A stretch of 64,000 nucleotides of DNA from Ornithinibacillus scapharcae TW25 (GCF_000190475.1 NZ_AEWH01000068.1:1-64000), one strand, 5' to 3'. Positions 9,452-20,943 are shown, numbered from the stretch's first letter. Made by a program: numbers and translations. Notes: a model not told the origin generated them from the letters alone.

Positions 9452-9695
9452 ATAAAAAAATCCCCTCTCTGCACATAGCAGGGACGAGATTAGTCGCGGT
9501 ACCACCCTAATTATAGACAATATTCATTGTCCATCACTTCACTCATGATAACGGTATGAAACCGACGGGGATTAGCCGTACTCCGGTTTAGCTTTCCATG
9601 GTTCTAATTTAAGATTTCTTCCAGCCTAAGGAAACCTCTCTCTAGAAATCGATTGCCATGTACTGATAACCTTCTACGTGATTACTACTATTGAT
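9452..9695 (-). promoter_or_regulatory. T-box riboswitch of alaS, specifier GCU (Ala)
   Basis: Read on the minus strand. The T-box sequence AGGGTGGTACCGCG lies at 9495-9508. It is followed by a terminator stem (about 9458-9490, GTCCCTGC ... GCAGAGAGGGGAT, then T7). Upstream are the stem I landmarks AGTA, AGAGAG and GGCTGG in order. In the specifier loop GAAAGCTAAACC, with base stem GGTT/AACC, the codon GCT (9592-9590) matches tRNA-Ala. Uncharged tRNA-Ala should favour the antiterminator and alaS expression. Confidence 0.93.
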
Positions 9696-9702
9696 AAGCG
9701 AT

Positions 9703-9731
9703 ATTATAGTGAACTTTTTTGTAAAAGTCAA
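9703..9731 (-). promoter_or_regulatory. Sigma-A promoter of the alaS leader
   Basis: TTGACT (9726-9731, complement) and TATAAT (9703-9708, complement) are separated by exactly 17 bp and lie immediately upstream of the T-box leader. Confidence 0.85.
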
Positions 9732-10794
9732 TTCTGTCGGACTAAAATCACGAGGTGCTTCGTTAATACATTTAAGATAGTTAATATCGGGACAGCTAAA
9801 ATCATGCCAATTACTCCCCCTAACTTACCACCTAATAATAGGACAAATATAATCGCCACCGGGTGTATACGAATACTTCTTCCTACAATGTAAGGAGATA
9901 GTAAATTACTTTCGATTAATTGAATGACAAATACGCCTATTAAAACAAAAATAACCATCTTCCCGGAAATCGTTAAAGCTATGATTACAGCTGGTACTGC
10001 ACCTATTATGGGTCCGAAGTAGGGGATGATATTCGTTAACCCCATGAAAATCGCCAATAATAAAGCATACTTCAATCCAAGTAATTGAAACACAATGTAA
10101 CTAGTGATTGCTACAAATAAACACACTAATAGTTGGCCCCGAATATAGCTACCCAGTCCTTCATCAACAGCATGAACCAGATTACTAGAAAATTTTCGAT
10201 ATTTGTTCGGGATAAATCCTTTTACATAGTCCTTAATTCGTACATAGTCTTTAAGGAAATAAAAAACTAGAACGGGAATTACCGTTAAGATTACAATCAT
10301 ATCGAAAATTTTGGTGACACCACCTATTAAATTACCGATAATCCTATCCACCGTTGATTCCATCGAGGCAATTGTTTCGTCTATTTTATTGTGTACTGCT
10401 TCGGGTAGAAATGATGTTGATTCATAAACCCGATAAATTATATCCTGATATTTGCTAACCAACTGAGGTAAATATTCATCAAGATCTCGTAGTTGATGAA
10501 CCACCGCAGGATATACACGATATACGATATACCCTATTCCCCCGAAGAAGAGCAGATAAATCATTAAAATAGCAACACTTCTTGGAATATTAAATTGGTG
10601 AAGCTTTTGGACAATAGGAAAAAGCAAATACGCAATGAGACATGCAACTAAAAAAGGTAAGGCTAAATTCCATAAAAACGAAAAAAACGCCTTGTAATAC
10701 GGAAAAAGCTTTACCAACAAAAAAATGAATAAGAAAACAAAGATTCCTGTGATAATCCAATAGAGAAAATTTACCGGCTTTTTTGTGAGAACAT
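9728..10794 (-). CDS. AI-2E/PerM family permease (YrrI-like), apparent frameshift near the start
   Basis: Polytopic membrane protein of the AI-2E transporter superfamily (TqsA/PerM type); substrate unknown. The continuous frame (9728-10720, 330 residues) has about seven hydrophobic segments and the family core GLTNIIPYFGPIIGAVPA. Its only start would be an internal TTG at 10720 without a ribosome binding site. An ATG at 10794 with GGGGTG upstream begins a peptide that runs seven codons to a stop. Adding one A to the A6 run at 10779-10784 fuses it to the main frame as MFSQKKPVNFLYWIITG..., a natural N-terminal membrane helix. Coordinates assume this fusion. In B. subtilis yrrI lies in the same place next to alaS. 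Confidence 0.85.
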
Positions 10795-10908
10795 CTGGTA
10801 CACCCCTTAGTATGAGTTTACCGTTTAAGAGAATACATCTGGGATAAAGTCAGCCTATCCATTGTTCGCAAACTAAATCTTGAGTGAAACATCTTACCAA
10901 CTAAAGGA

Positions 10909-11103
10909 TTACCATTCCACTTTCCGTTCTTCCTCTGTAAATAGATCATTTAATGAACTCAAGCTACCATCCGCTTCGACCTGATGTACTGTAAGTTCGT
11001 TTCCTGTGACAGACATTTCTACAAAACAGTTCCAACAATAGAATTGTTGAGTGCCAATTTTTCCAATATCTTTACTACTGCAATTTGGGCATCGCATTAA
11101 CAT
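10909..11103 (-). CDS. Small zinc-ribbon protein (YrzR-like)
   Basis: A 64-residue protein of unknown function. Two CxxC pairs, CPNC near the start and CWNC about residues 22-25, form a likely zinc ribbon. The acidic C-terminal part (LSSLNDLFTEEERKVEW) resembles small proteins encoded between recD2 and yrrI in Bacillus. AGGAGAG lies 9 bases before the ATG at 11103; a second ATG two codons later is possible. No catalytic motif is seen. It lies 73 bp downstream of recD2. Confidence 0.8.
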   Translation of the reverse strand: MLMRCPNCSSKDIGKIGTQQFYCWNCFVEMSVTGNELTVHQVEADGSLSSLNDLFTEEERKVEW

Positions 11104-11176
11104 AATACCAATCTCTCCTGAAATATAAATGTAAGTATTATGTTATGATTTCCCGAAATACCCAAAATATACCTAA

Positions 11177-13501
11177 CTACATGAAATCATATGGTGAAAT
11201 TTCATCCTCAATTGAATCGGGTGAAGCTGTTGTCATCGGCAATTCCTCAAATCTTTCAGCAAATAACTCTTTTAGAGAAGTAAATCGCTTATTCGTATCT
11301 TGCGTTTGAATACCACGCATAAACGCTTGTTTCTCACCACATATGATTAAGGATTGCTTTCCACGGGTAATGGCAGTGTAGAGTAAGTTCTTTCTTAGCA
11401 TCCGATTGTAAGCCGATACGACCGGCAAAATGACAATAGGAAACTCACTACCTTGTGATTTATGTATAGAAATACAGTAGGCATGCATGAGATTAATATA
11501 ATCTTTTCTTTCATAAACAACTTCTCTATCATCAAACGTGACCACGAGCTGTTCCACATGATCTGTATTCTCATTTTCCTTAAAGATAGCTACAACCTCT
11601 CCTATATCACCGTTAAAGACATTATCCTCAGGCTGATTCACGAGTTGAATGACTTTATCTCCAATACGAAAGACAATATCATTTATTTTAACTTCTCTCT
11701 TGCCTTTTGATCTCGGATTGATTAAGTCTTGAAGAGCTTTATTGATCATCGTTATACCGGCTTGTGACTTATACATTGGTGCTAGCACCTGAATATCTCT
11801 AACATCTAATCCTTTTTGGATTGCCTTCTGATACACCTGTGTTATCACTTCTACTACTTGATATTCCCGGCAGTTGATAAAACTAAAATCACGATCGTTT
11901 TCTAATAATTCTGCCGTGCAATTATCATTTTTTATACCATGTGCAAGTTGAATAATTTTAGAGCCTTCCTTTTGTCGATAAACTTCATGTAGACTAACTT
12001 TCGGAATATGATGCTGTTCCAATAAATCGGTCAATACTTGCCCTGGACCGACAGATGGAAGTTGATCTTCATCTCCAACAATTAATACTTGCATGTCGGT
12101 AGGTATCGCTTTAAATAAATTATTAGCTAACCAAATATCTACCATAGAGAATTCATCGACAATTAGAAACTTTCCTGTAAGTGGTTCATGCTCATCTTTA
12201 TCAAATCCATCATTTCCATTCCATCCTAGCAAACGATGGATGGTTAAAGCTGGTAAACCAGTTGATTCTGTTAAACGTTTAGCAGCTCGCCCTGTTGGAG
12301 CGGTTAAGACAAATGGAAAGTCCTTCTTATGCTCATAAGATAAAGGATCAATAGATACCTTATGGATTGCTGCATATGCCTTAATAATCCCTTTGATTAC
12401 GGTTGTTTTACCTGTACCAGGTCCACCTGTTAAAATCATTACCTTAGATTTTAAAGCTTGTTCTATGGCAGCAAATTGTTCTTTCCCGTAGCTCAATACT
12501 TCCTCTTCTTCAATGTCTCCAATAATTTTCATTAAGTCGGCTAACGTAGTTTCATCATCTATTGAACTAGAGATGATTCGTTTCAAGCTAGAAGCAAACC
12601 CATCTTCAGCATAGTATAAGGAAGGAAGGTATACATTTCCTTCGTATAAGATTATCTTTTTTTCTGTATTTAAATCTTGAATTGTATTCTTTATTTGTTC
12701 TTCCGATAAATCTAGATCCGTTGTTCTTAGTAGTGTCCTAACTTCATGGAGACATTGTTCTATTGGTAAAAATACGTGGCCATCCTGAACGCTTCTTTGC
12801 AGGATAAAAATACAGCCAGCCCCAATTCGGTTAGGGCTGGATAAGGAAATACCGTTCTTTCTCGCAATTTCATCCGCTGTTTGGAACCCAAAACCATCAA
12901 TATCGAATACGAATTGATAGGGATCTTCCTCCAAAATATTGATCGACTCATCCTTGTATTTTTCATAAACTTTTTGAGACATCTTTAAGCCTATATTATA
13001 TTTGGATAGATAAACTACAACATGCTCAAAACCTTGGTTCTCTTGTAATGTTTTCGCTATCGTAACAGCAGATTCTTTCTTTAATCCAGGTACAGAATCT
13101 AACACGTCAGGATTATTTAAGATTTTAGATACTAGAGAGTCACCCAAATGATCCACTACTTTTTTTGCTGTTTTCTTGCCAATTCCATAAAACATATCAC
13201 TAGATAAGTAGGCAATCAATCCATCCTTTGTATCTGGGATAAAGGATTGATAAGTGGAGACATTATACTGTTGTCCATACTTTGGGTGTCTCTCAAGTCG
13301 TCCATAGAAGATATAAACGGTTCCTTCCTGTAGATTAGAGAAATAACCTTTTACTACAAGTTCTTTTTCCTCAATTTCTAGATTCGTATCCGTAACTTTT
13401 ATTTTAGCAATGGAAAAATACTCAACATCATTACGAAAAATAGTATAGAGAAGTTCACCTTTTACATATTCTTCATTTCCTATATTCATAACATTCTCCA
13501 T
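11177..13501 (-). CDS. recD2: RecD-like ATP-dependent DNA helicase RecD2
   Basis: Superfamily 1B 5'-3' helicase acting in mismatch and replication-associated repair, not part of RecBCD. The 774-residue protein has an N-terminal OB-like and helix-hairpin-helix region (about 1-320, GIGKKTAKKVVDHLGD), Walker A GGPGTGKTTV (about 360), Walker B VDEFSMVD (about 450), and helicase motifs to the UvrD-like SIHKSQGSEFP and YTAITRGK. ATG 13501 (MENVMNIG) is chosen since AGAGG lies 8 bases before it; ATG 13507 is too close. It lies 29 bp after the TPR gene. Confidence 0.95.
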   Translation of the reverse strand: MENVMNIGNEEYVKGELLYTIFRNDVEYFSIAKIKVTDTNLEIEEKELVVKGYFSNLQEGTVYIFYGRLERHPKYGQQYNVSTYQSFIPDTKDGLIAYLSSDMFYGIGKKTAKKVVDHLGDSLVSKILNNPDVLDSVPGLKKESAVTIAKTLQENQGFEHVVVYLSKYNIGLKMSQKVYEKYKDESINILEEDPYQFVFDIDGFGFQTADEIARKNGISLSSPNRIGAGCIFILQRSVQDGHVFLPIEQCLHEVRTLLRTTDLDLSEEQIKNTIQDLNTEKKIILYEGNVYLPSLYYAEDGFASSLKRIISSSIDDETTLADLMKIIGDIEEEEVLSYGKEQFAAIEQALKSKVMILTGGPGTGKTTVIKGIIKAYAAIHKVSIDPLSYEHKKDFPFVLTAPTGRAAKRLTESTGLPALTIHRLLGWNGNDGFDKDEHEPLTGKFLIVDEFSMVDIWLANNLFKAIPTDMQVLIVGDEDQLPSVGPGQVLTDLLEQHHIPKVSLHEVYRQKEGSKIIQLAHGIKNDNCTAELLENDRDFSFINCREYQVVEVITQVYQKAIQKGLDVRDIQVLAPMYKSQAGITMINKALQDLINPRSKGKREVKINDIVFRIGDKVIQLVNQPEDNVFNGDIGEVVAIFKENENTDHVEQLVVTFDDREVVYERKDYINLMHAYCISIHKSQGSEFPIVILPVVSAYNRMLRKNLLYTAITRGKQSLIICGEKQAFMRGIQTQDTNKRFTSLKELFAERFEELPMTTASPDSIEDEISPYDFM

Positions 13502-13530
13502 TACCATTACCTCTCTATCGACAAACCTAG

Positions 13531-14187
13531 TTATTGTAATGCTTCTTCCGCGACTTTCTTCCCGTTAGCTGCTAATACATGAGTCGGATTATAATCTAGT
13601 GCTTGAACGAAATAATCCAGTGCCTGAGACACGTTCTCTTCAAACAGGCTAATAACACCTAGATTATATAGGGCATCACTATGTTCCTTGTTTAACGTCA
13701 GCACCAACTCAAATATTTCCTTGGCATCTGTCAATTGCTCATTTTGCGCTAAAGCAAGTCCATATTGGAATACAACATCCTCATCCTCAGGCATTAATTC
13801 TTTTGCACGTAATAAATATGGAAGTGCTAGTTTAAACTGTTGCTGATTTTGATGGGACATTCCCAACATAAAGAATACATCCGCTTCTTCCAATCCGTTC
13901 TTAATAGCTTCTAGGAAATTTTGTTGAGCTTTCGGATAATCTTCCTGCTCATAATAGACATTCCCTAAGCCATAATATGCAGTGGCCGTTTTACTATCTA
14001 GAGAGATAGCTTTCTGGAAGAAATTTATCGCATGTTCCGCGTCACCAAGGTGTAATAATAAATTCCCAAAATTCACAAATCCTATTGGATCATTAGGATT
14101 TTCCTCTATATATTCATTAAATAGATTAGCAGCTTCTTCATATTTATTCTCTTTCATTAACTCCACTGCATTCGCTATTTTATTCAT
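13531..14187 (-). CDS. Tetratricopeptide repeat protein (YrrB-like)
   Basis: Protein-interaction scaffold made of about six TPR units covering nearly all of its 218 residues (for example FNEYIEENPNDPIGFVNFGN, AYYGLGNVYYEQEDYPKAQQ, ALYNLGVISLFEENVSQAL). The partner is unknown. ATG at 14187 has AAGGAG 7 bases upstream, whereas the longer frame start lacks a site. It is located between mnmA and recD2, as is B. subtilis yrrB, so a role with these neighbours is possible but not shown. No signal peptide. Confidence 0.88.
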   Translation of the reverse strand: MNKIANAVELMKENKYEEAANLFNEYIEENPNDPIGFVNFGNLLLHLGDAEHAINFFQKAISLDSKTATAYYGLGNVYYEQEDYPKAQQNFLEAIKNGLEEADVFFMLGMSHQNQQQFKLALPYLLRAKELMPEDEDVVFQYGLALAQNEQLTDAKEIFELVLTLNKEHSDALYNLGVISLFEENVSQALDYFVQALDYNPTHVLAANGKKVAEEALQ

Positions 14188-14215
14188 CCTATTACTCCTT
14201 CTTTCAGGCATTTCC

Positions 14216-16481
<2,266 letters not shown>

Positions 16482-16515
16482 TCTACGTTTCTTCCTTTCT
16501 TTAGTCTTCGGTCAA

Positions 16516-16935
16516 TTAGATATAAAACATATACCCCTCTAATGGATCTTCTTTTTCATAGTTCACTAAGTCTTCTAAGGTTGTCGTATCTAGTACTTCC
16601 TTCACCGCTTTTGTAACACGCTTCCAAAGCGCTTGTTTTGCAGGCTCTTCGTCCTCAATACCTTCAACTAAAACAATTGGTCCTTCTAGAACCCGAATAA
16701 TGTCACCAGCACTAATATCTCTGGGTTCCTTCGGCAGCATATATCCCCCATAAGCACCACGAACACTCTTAATTAAACCTGCATTACGAAGTGGTGCAGC
16801 CAGCTGCTCTAAATAGTGCTCTGATAAATCATTCTCTCTTGCTATTGTTTTTAAGGGGACTGGTCCTTCCCCAAAACTACGTGCTAACTCAATCATAATG
16901 GTTAAGCCATAACGACCTTTTGTGGAAACCTTCAT
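16516..16935 (-). CDS. cymR: Rrf2-family cysteine metabolism repressor CymR
   Basis: Transcriptional repressor of sulfur and cysteine uptake and synthesis genes; in B. subtilis it acts in complex with CysK. The 139 residues show the Rrf2 winged helix (MKVSTKGRYGLTIMIELA, then LSEHYLEQLAAPLRNAGL and the wing VRGAYGGY). No cysteine is present, so it cannot hold the Fe-S cluster of IscR or NsrR. The C-terminal end EGYMFYI matches CymR. GAGGAG precedes the ATG. A perfect palindrome upstream may be a binding site. Divergent from rarA. Confidence 0.92.
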   Translation of the reverse strand: MKVSTKGRYGLTIMIELARSFGEGPVPLKTIARENDLSEHYLEQLAAPLRNAGLIKSVRGAYGGYMLPKEPRDISAGDIIRVLEGPIVLVEGIEDEEPAKQALWKRVTKAVKEVLDTTTLEDLVNYEKEDPLEGYMFYI

Positions 16936-16970
16936 AAATTTAATACTCCTCTATATTCGAACATTTTTTC

Positions 16971-16984
16971 TATAGTTAACTATA
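16971..16984. promoter_or_regulatory. Palindrome in the cymR-rarA intergenic region, candidate operator
   Basis: TATAGTTAACTATA is a perfect 14-bp inverted repeat 36 bp before the cymR start and between the two divergent genes. A TATAAT box lies at 17017-17022 (complement). Position and symmetry suggest a dimeric repressor site such as autoregulation by CymR; it does not obviously match the published CymR box, so this is an inference. Confidence 0.35.
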
Positions 16985-17113
16985 CCATTATCCATGTAAA
17001 CTTTAAAATACTTGATATTATAGCATGAAGTTTACACTTCTTGCATTTTTTTCGATTCAAGCTTAGTCTAAGTATACCAAAACAATTATTTATCATATAA
17101 AAGGACGATGAAA

Positions 17114-18394
17114 ATGAATCACAAACCACTTGCCTATCGAATGCGACCAAATCATATTAATGAAATAATCGGGCAAGAACATTTAGTAGGAGAAGGAAAG
17201 ATTTTAAAGCGAATGGTACAAGCAGAACGACTCGCATCCATGATTCTATATGGTCCTCCAGGTACTGGGAAAACCTCTATGGCCAACGCTCTAGCTAAAA
17301 GTCTTCATCTACAAGTACGATTATTGAATGCTGTCGTAGATAAGAAGAAAGATATGGAGATTGTTGTAGAAGAAGCGAAAATGTCTGGATCCATGGTACT
17401 AATCCTAGATGAAGTACATCGATTAGATAAAGCAAAACAGGATTTCCTTTTACCACATTTAGAAAGTAATCTGATTACATTAATAGGATGTACGACTAGC
17501 AATCCCTATCATGCCATTAATCCCGCAATTCGAAGTCGATGTCATTTGTTTGAATTACATGCGTTAACACCTAGTGACGTAAAAATTGCGATTAAGCGTG
17601 CCCTTACGGATGAAAAAAACGGTTATGGAAACCAATCAATTACGGTTTCAGAGGACGCTTTAGAGCATTTTTCACGTAGTTCTGGTGGAGACTTGCGCTC
17701 TGCTCTAAATGGTTTAGAACTTGCAGTCGCATCAACACCAATGAATGACCAGGACGAGATTATTATCGATTTATCCATTGCAGAAGAATGTATGCAGCGG
17801 AAGAGTTTCTCACATGATCGAGATGGCGATGCACATTATGATGTTTTGTCAGCCTTCCAAAAATCCATTCGTGGTAGTGATGTTGATGCTGCCTTACATT
17901 ATTTAGGTAGATTAATTGAGGCAGGAGATTTAGATTCTATTGCGAGACGAATGATTGTGATAGCTTATGAAGACATTGGACTAGCGAATCCTCAAGCAGG
18001 ACCGCGAGCTATTGCAGCAGTTCAAGCAGCAGAACGTATTGGTTTCCCAGAAGCACGTATACCTCTTGCAGTTGCTATCGTTGAATTGTGCCTTTCACCG
18101 AAGTCTAATACCGCCTATCAAGCACTCGATGCAGCTCTTGCAGATATTCGTAGTGGTAAGAGTGGTGAAATTCCAAACCATTTAAAAGATGCCCATTATC
18201 AAGGGGCAAAGAGTCTTGGAAGAGGGGTAGACTATAAATACCCGCATGATTATCCGGGAGCATGGGTTTACCAGCAATATTTACCAGATAGTCTTAAAAA
18301 CAAGCAATATTATTATCCAAAAAATACAGGTAAATTCGAACAAGCTATGAAGCAAGTGTATGAGAAAATACTAAAAGAAAAAAAGAATCATTAA
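17114..18394 (+). CDS. rarA: Replication-associated recombination protein RarA (MgsA family AAA+ ATPase)
   Basis: AAA+ ATPase related to clamp-loader subunits that acts at stalled replication forks. Its roughly 426 residues show Walker A GPPGTGKTS (about 50), Walker B LILDEVHRLDK (about 100), sensor TTSNPYHAINPAIRSRC with the arginine finger, and the C-terminal tetramerisation domain (IARRMIVIAYEDIGLANPQ, HYQGAKSLGRGVDYKYPHDY). ATG 17114 has AAGGA 8 bases upstream; ATG 17108 overlaps it too closely. It is the first plus-strand gene in an otherwise minus-strand region and ends with its own terminator after a repeat element. Confidence 0.95.
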   Translation: MNHKPLAYRMRPNHINEIIGQEHLVGEGKILKRMVQAERLASMILYGPPGTGKTSMANALAKSLHLQVRLLNAVVDKKKDMEIVVEEAKMSGSMVLILDEVHRLDKAKQDFLLPHLESNLITLIGCTTSNPYHAINPAIRSRCHLFELHALTPSDVKIAIKRALTDEKNGYGNQSITVSEDALEHFSRSSGGDLRSALNGLELAVASTPMNDQDEIIIDLSIAEECMQRKSFSHDRDGDAHYDVLSAFQKSIRGSDVDAALHYLGRLIEAGDLDSIARRMIVIAYEDIGLANPQAGPRAIAAVQAAERIGFPEARIPLAVAIVELCLSPKSNTAYQALDAALADIRSGKSGEIPNHLKDAHYQGAKSLGRGVDYKYPHDYPGAWVYQQYLPDSLKNKQYYYPKNTGKFEQAMKQVYEKILKEKKNH

Positions 18395-18400
18395 AAAACG

Positions 18401-18463
18401 ATATTCGCTTGTTTTCTTGGGTTTCTAATGCAGGCTCAGAAAGAATGTAATGCTTCCTATCTA
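18401..18463. repeat. Diverged copy of the 88-bp intergenic repeat
   Basis: atattcgcttgtttt at 18401 and the block atgcaggc...gaaag.atgtaatgc...cctatct match the units at 2556-2741, but the inner inverted arm (gcgaatatgttagttt) has been lost or shortened. It lies just downstream of rarA. The remaining part of the 302-bp rarA-rsfA gap holds the rarA terminator and the promoter region of the next gene. Confidence 0.7.
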
Positions 18464-18481
18464 TAAAATAAAAGCCATACT

Positions 18482-18516
18482 AAACTAGGTATTTATGATG
18501 AATACCTAGTTTTTTC
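18482..18516 (+). terminator. Terminator after rarA
   Basis: Perfect 12-bp stem AAACTAGGTATT / AATACCTAGTTT with a 7-base loop, followed by TTTTT on the plus strand. Confidence 0.92.
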
Positions 18517-18696
18517 ATGCTAAAACGTATAAAAAAATCATCTCCCGTCTAAACTAATGAAAAGAAAACAAGACCTAAAAAGTCTGTTCAAAACTTTTTA
18601 TCTAACGAACTTACTTTTTAGTAGCTAAATTACTAGTTAAAATCTATTGTTCTTAATTGAATTAGAGTAGGTATCGAAAAAGGAGATGAAACATTC

Positions 18697-19383
18697 ATGA
18701 CGAAAGTAAGACAGGATGCTTGGTCCCATGAAGACGATTTATTATTAGCTGAAACTGTATTACGACATATCCGTGAGGGAAGTACACAATTAAATGCATT
18801 TGAGGAAGTTGGCGATAAATTGAATCGCACTTCAGCAGCGTGTGGATTTAGGTGGAATGCCGAAATTCGCAAAAAATATATTAATGCAATTGATTTAGCT
18901 AAAAGACAACGAAAAGAAAAGAAACGTGCAATCGAAAAGGCGAAAAAAGTTAATAGACAACCTGTTATTACGTTTCAACCAAACTATGAATCCGTGCCTG
19001 TAGAAGAGACTCATAGTGAAAGTAGTAACATACCTCATAGTCCGGCTATGAATACACAATCTACTATTACATTTGAAACCGTAATTCAGTTTTTAAATCA
19101 ATTAAAAAAAGATTACTATGCTTCTAATCAATCAAAAGCTACACTTGACCAAACACAGCGCGAAAATGCCATGTTAAAAGAACAGGTAATGAAGCTTGAG
19201 AAACAATTATCTGAAACCGAGCAGCAACTTGCTACAATTCAAGAAGATTATCAGGTGTTTGTACAAATTATGGAGCGTGCTAGAAAAATGACCGTTCTTG
19301 AGGATCAAGGTTCTTTCAAGGCACCAGCGTTTCGAATGGACAAGAATGGTAATTTAGAGCAAATTGCACAAGGTTCTAATTAA
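18697..19383 (+). CDS. RsfA-family transcriptional regulator
   Basis: Myb/SANT-like DNA-binding protein of the RsfA group. B. subtilis RsfA is a prespore-specific regulator under sigma-F, and the relative GerR acts in the mother cell. The 228 residues have the N-terminal domain with the typical tryptophans (QDAWSHEDDLLLAETVLRHI, RTSAACGFRWNAEIR), a basic stretch (about 64-90), a Ser-rich linker and a C-terminal coiled coil (about 145-195, QTQRENAMLKEQVMKLEKQL). AAGGAGATG precedes the ATG. It is not part of this locus in B. subtilis and begins the accessory block replacing tcdA. Which sporulation compartment it serves is unknown. Confidence 0.85.
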   Translation: MTKVRQDAWSHEDDLLLAETVLRHIREGSTQLNAFEEVGDKLNRTSAACGFRWNAEIRKKYINAIDLAKRQRKEKKRAIEKAKKVNRQPVITFQPNYESVPVEETHSESSNIPHSPAMNTQSTITFETVIQFLNQLKKDYYASNQSKATLDQTQRENAMLKEQVMKLEKQLSETEQQLATIQEDYQVFVQIMERARKMTVLEDQGSFKAPAFRMDKNGNLEQIAQGSN

Positions 19384-19478
19384 AATTAATATTGAAATTA
19401 AAAAACAGTTCAAATCGAATTGAGTAGTCTATAATATTTCAGAAAAAACGTTTGAACACATAAGAAAAACTGGGTGTA

Positions 19479-19526
19479 TGCTGCATCCCAATTATTAGAA
19501 TATTACTATCGTTGGGATGCAGTTTA
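19479..19526. terminator. Terminator between the RsfA-type gene and the HExxH gene
   Basis: Stem CTGCATCCCAA / TTGGGATGCAG (19481-19491 and 19512-19522) between two convergent genes, with T-rich flanks on both sides. Confidence 0.75.
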
Positions 19527-19547
19527 TAGTTTAACTATTATCTTACA

Positions 19548-20747
19548 CTAATTGACAAATAAACGTATTCCGTTTTCCTGCTTCTTATACCTTCCTTTTA
19601 TTTCTCCTATACCATCAACTGTAAGTGAATCAATATTTTCAATAGGATTTTCTTGTAAAATTAAATGTAATCTAGTAATATTTCGAACTCCCTCAATACA
19701 ATGGGCTATTACAGGTTGTTGAAAAAGATAGTCTATATTGTTAATCCTTACTTTAATAAAGTTCTTGTGTAGCAGCCTATCCTCAAGTGGAACAATATTC
19801 ATCGGGTCAAATGATACAGCCTCTATTTCACCTTCAATAAATAGATTAATCCCTTTTTGCTGCTCAAAGTTTTCAAATGAATATTTCCTTTGTTGCCTAA
19901 CAAAATTAATTATATCCTCTGTTTCAGCGGTTATTTCCACATTATGTATTGTTTCATAGTTATCAGAGACATGTTTTATTAAATCATATAGTGTTTCTTT
20001 GTTGTCCCAAAAACTTTCCTTCCAATCTGGTAAAAAATCATCCAGTAATAAACACATTACCATACCTGAACTATAACAACTCTTCCGTAAATCTAAAGTA
20101 GAGTCAAATTTATCTATTAGATCCTTTCCATATTTTTTTACAATTGACTCGTATTCTAATGTGCTTTTCTCGGAGTAAGCCTTTAGTTCAACATACCAAG
20201 CAGGTCCTTCAATTGTTTCAATTAAATTTTCATATGTCAGATAGTCATTAATATTGGCTGCTCTTCTTTCTCTTAAGGTAACAAAAGTACGAAGATATTG
20301 TATCTTTTTAAATAAATCACCTTCTAATAAAGCATCGTAAAGAATAACCCTTTCCCGATTCCGTAACTCCACATTTTCTTCTGATAAAGGATAGGTAATT
20401 CCCATCATTTCATCTGGAAATCTACTTTCACCTTTAACATACTGAAACCCATGAAACAATTCATGTGTTACGATGGAAAATAATAATTCATAGTTGTCAT
20501 ACAATTCCATGTCCACTATTGCTGTTGGATATTCTTCATACAATATTAATGTACAGCCATTAAATTGATGATTCCTTTTTAATATTTGATATGTATTCTG
20601 TTGATTACTTTTGAATTTAGGATGATTATATAAATATACATGGCGATTATCATATAAAGCGAATGCAACCAATCTAAAGCTGGGCCAATAATTTTCTAGA
20701 TTTACTTCTACCAAATCTAGCGAAATTCGATCAAGGTATTTATTCAT
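19548..20747 (-). CDS. Orphan HExxH protein, putative zinc metallopeptidase
   Basis: Not recognised as a named family. The 399-residue protein contains THELFHGFQYV (about residues 91-101), a canonical HExxH zinc site in a predicted helix. About 85 residues later comes EGPAWYVELKAYSEK, which offers a downstream glutamate of the gluzincin kind (HExxH ... ExxxA pattern). There is no signal peptide or membrane segment, so a cytoplasmic location is likely. The C-terminal third is rich in beta-strand-like segments. Possible start ATG 20747 with AAGGAAG upstream. Flanked by terminators, so probably a single-gene unit with no functional neighbours. Whether it is an active protease is inference. Confidence 0.7.
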   Translation of the reverse strand: MNKYLDRISLDLVEVNLENYWPSFRLVAFALYDNRHVYLYNHPKFKSNQQNTYQILKRNHQFNGCTLILYEEYPTAIVDMELYDNYELLFSIVTHELFHGFQYVKGESRFPDEMMGITYPLSEENVELRNRERVILYDALLEGDLFKKIQYLRTFVTLRERRAANINDYLTYENLIETIEGPAWYVELKAYSEKSTLEYESIVKKYGKDLIDKFDSTLDLRKSCYSSGMVMCLLLDDFLPDWKESFWDNKETLYDLIKHVSDNYETIHNVEITAETEDIINFVRQQRKYSFENFEQQKGINLFIEGEIEAVSFDPMNIVPLEDRLLHKNFIKVRINNIDYLFQQPVIAHCIEGVRNITRLHLILQENPIENIDSLTVDGIGEIKGRYKKQENGIRLFVN

Positions 20748-20943
20748 TCGTTTTCAACTTCCTTCTAACAACTTATGGACTACTATTTACGGACGATTCT
20801 AACACCCATTTAGCATGAAATCTATTAGACTAAAGGTGTAAATAATGTCAGCCTAGAGATGTAGAAAAATTAATTTAGGAATAAACTTGTTCTGAATGAT
20901 GCTGACTAATTCCCTTAATAACTTCAATTTTTACTAAAAGGAA

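Noticed and set aside
10779-10785. AAAAAAG as a classical -1 frameshift heptamer in the permease gene
   Set aside because: The heptamer is not in the X XXY YYZ register of the ATG frame, and no downstream stimulatory structure is evident, so programmed frameshifting is a weaker idea than an undercalled A run.
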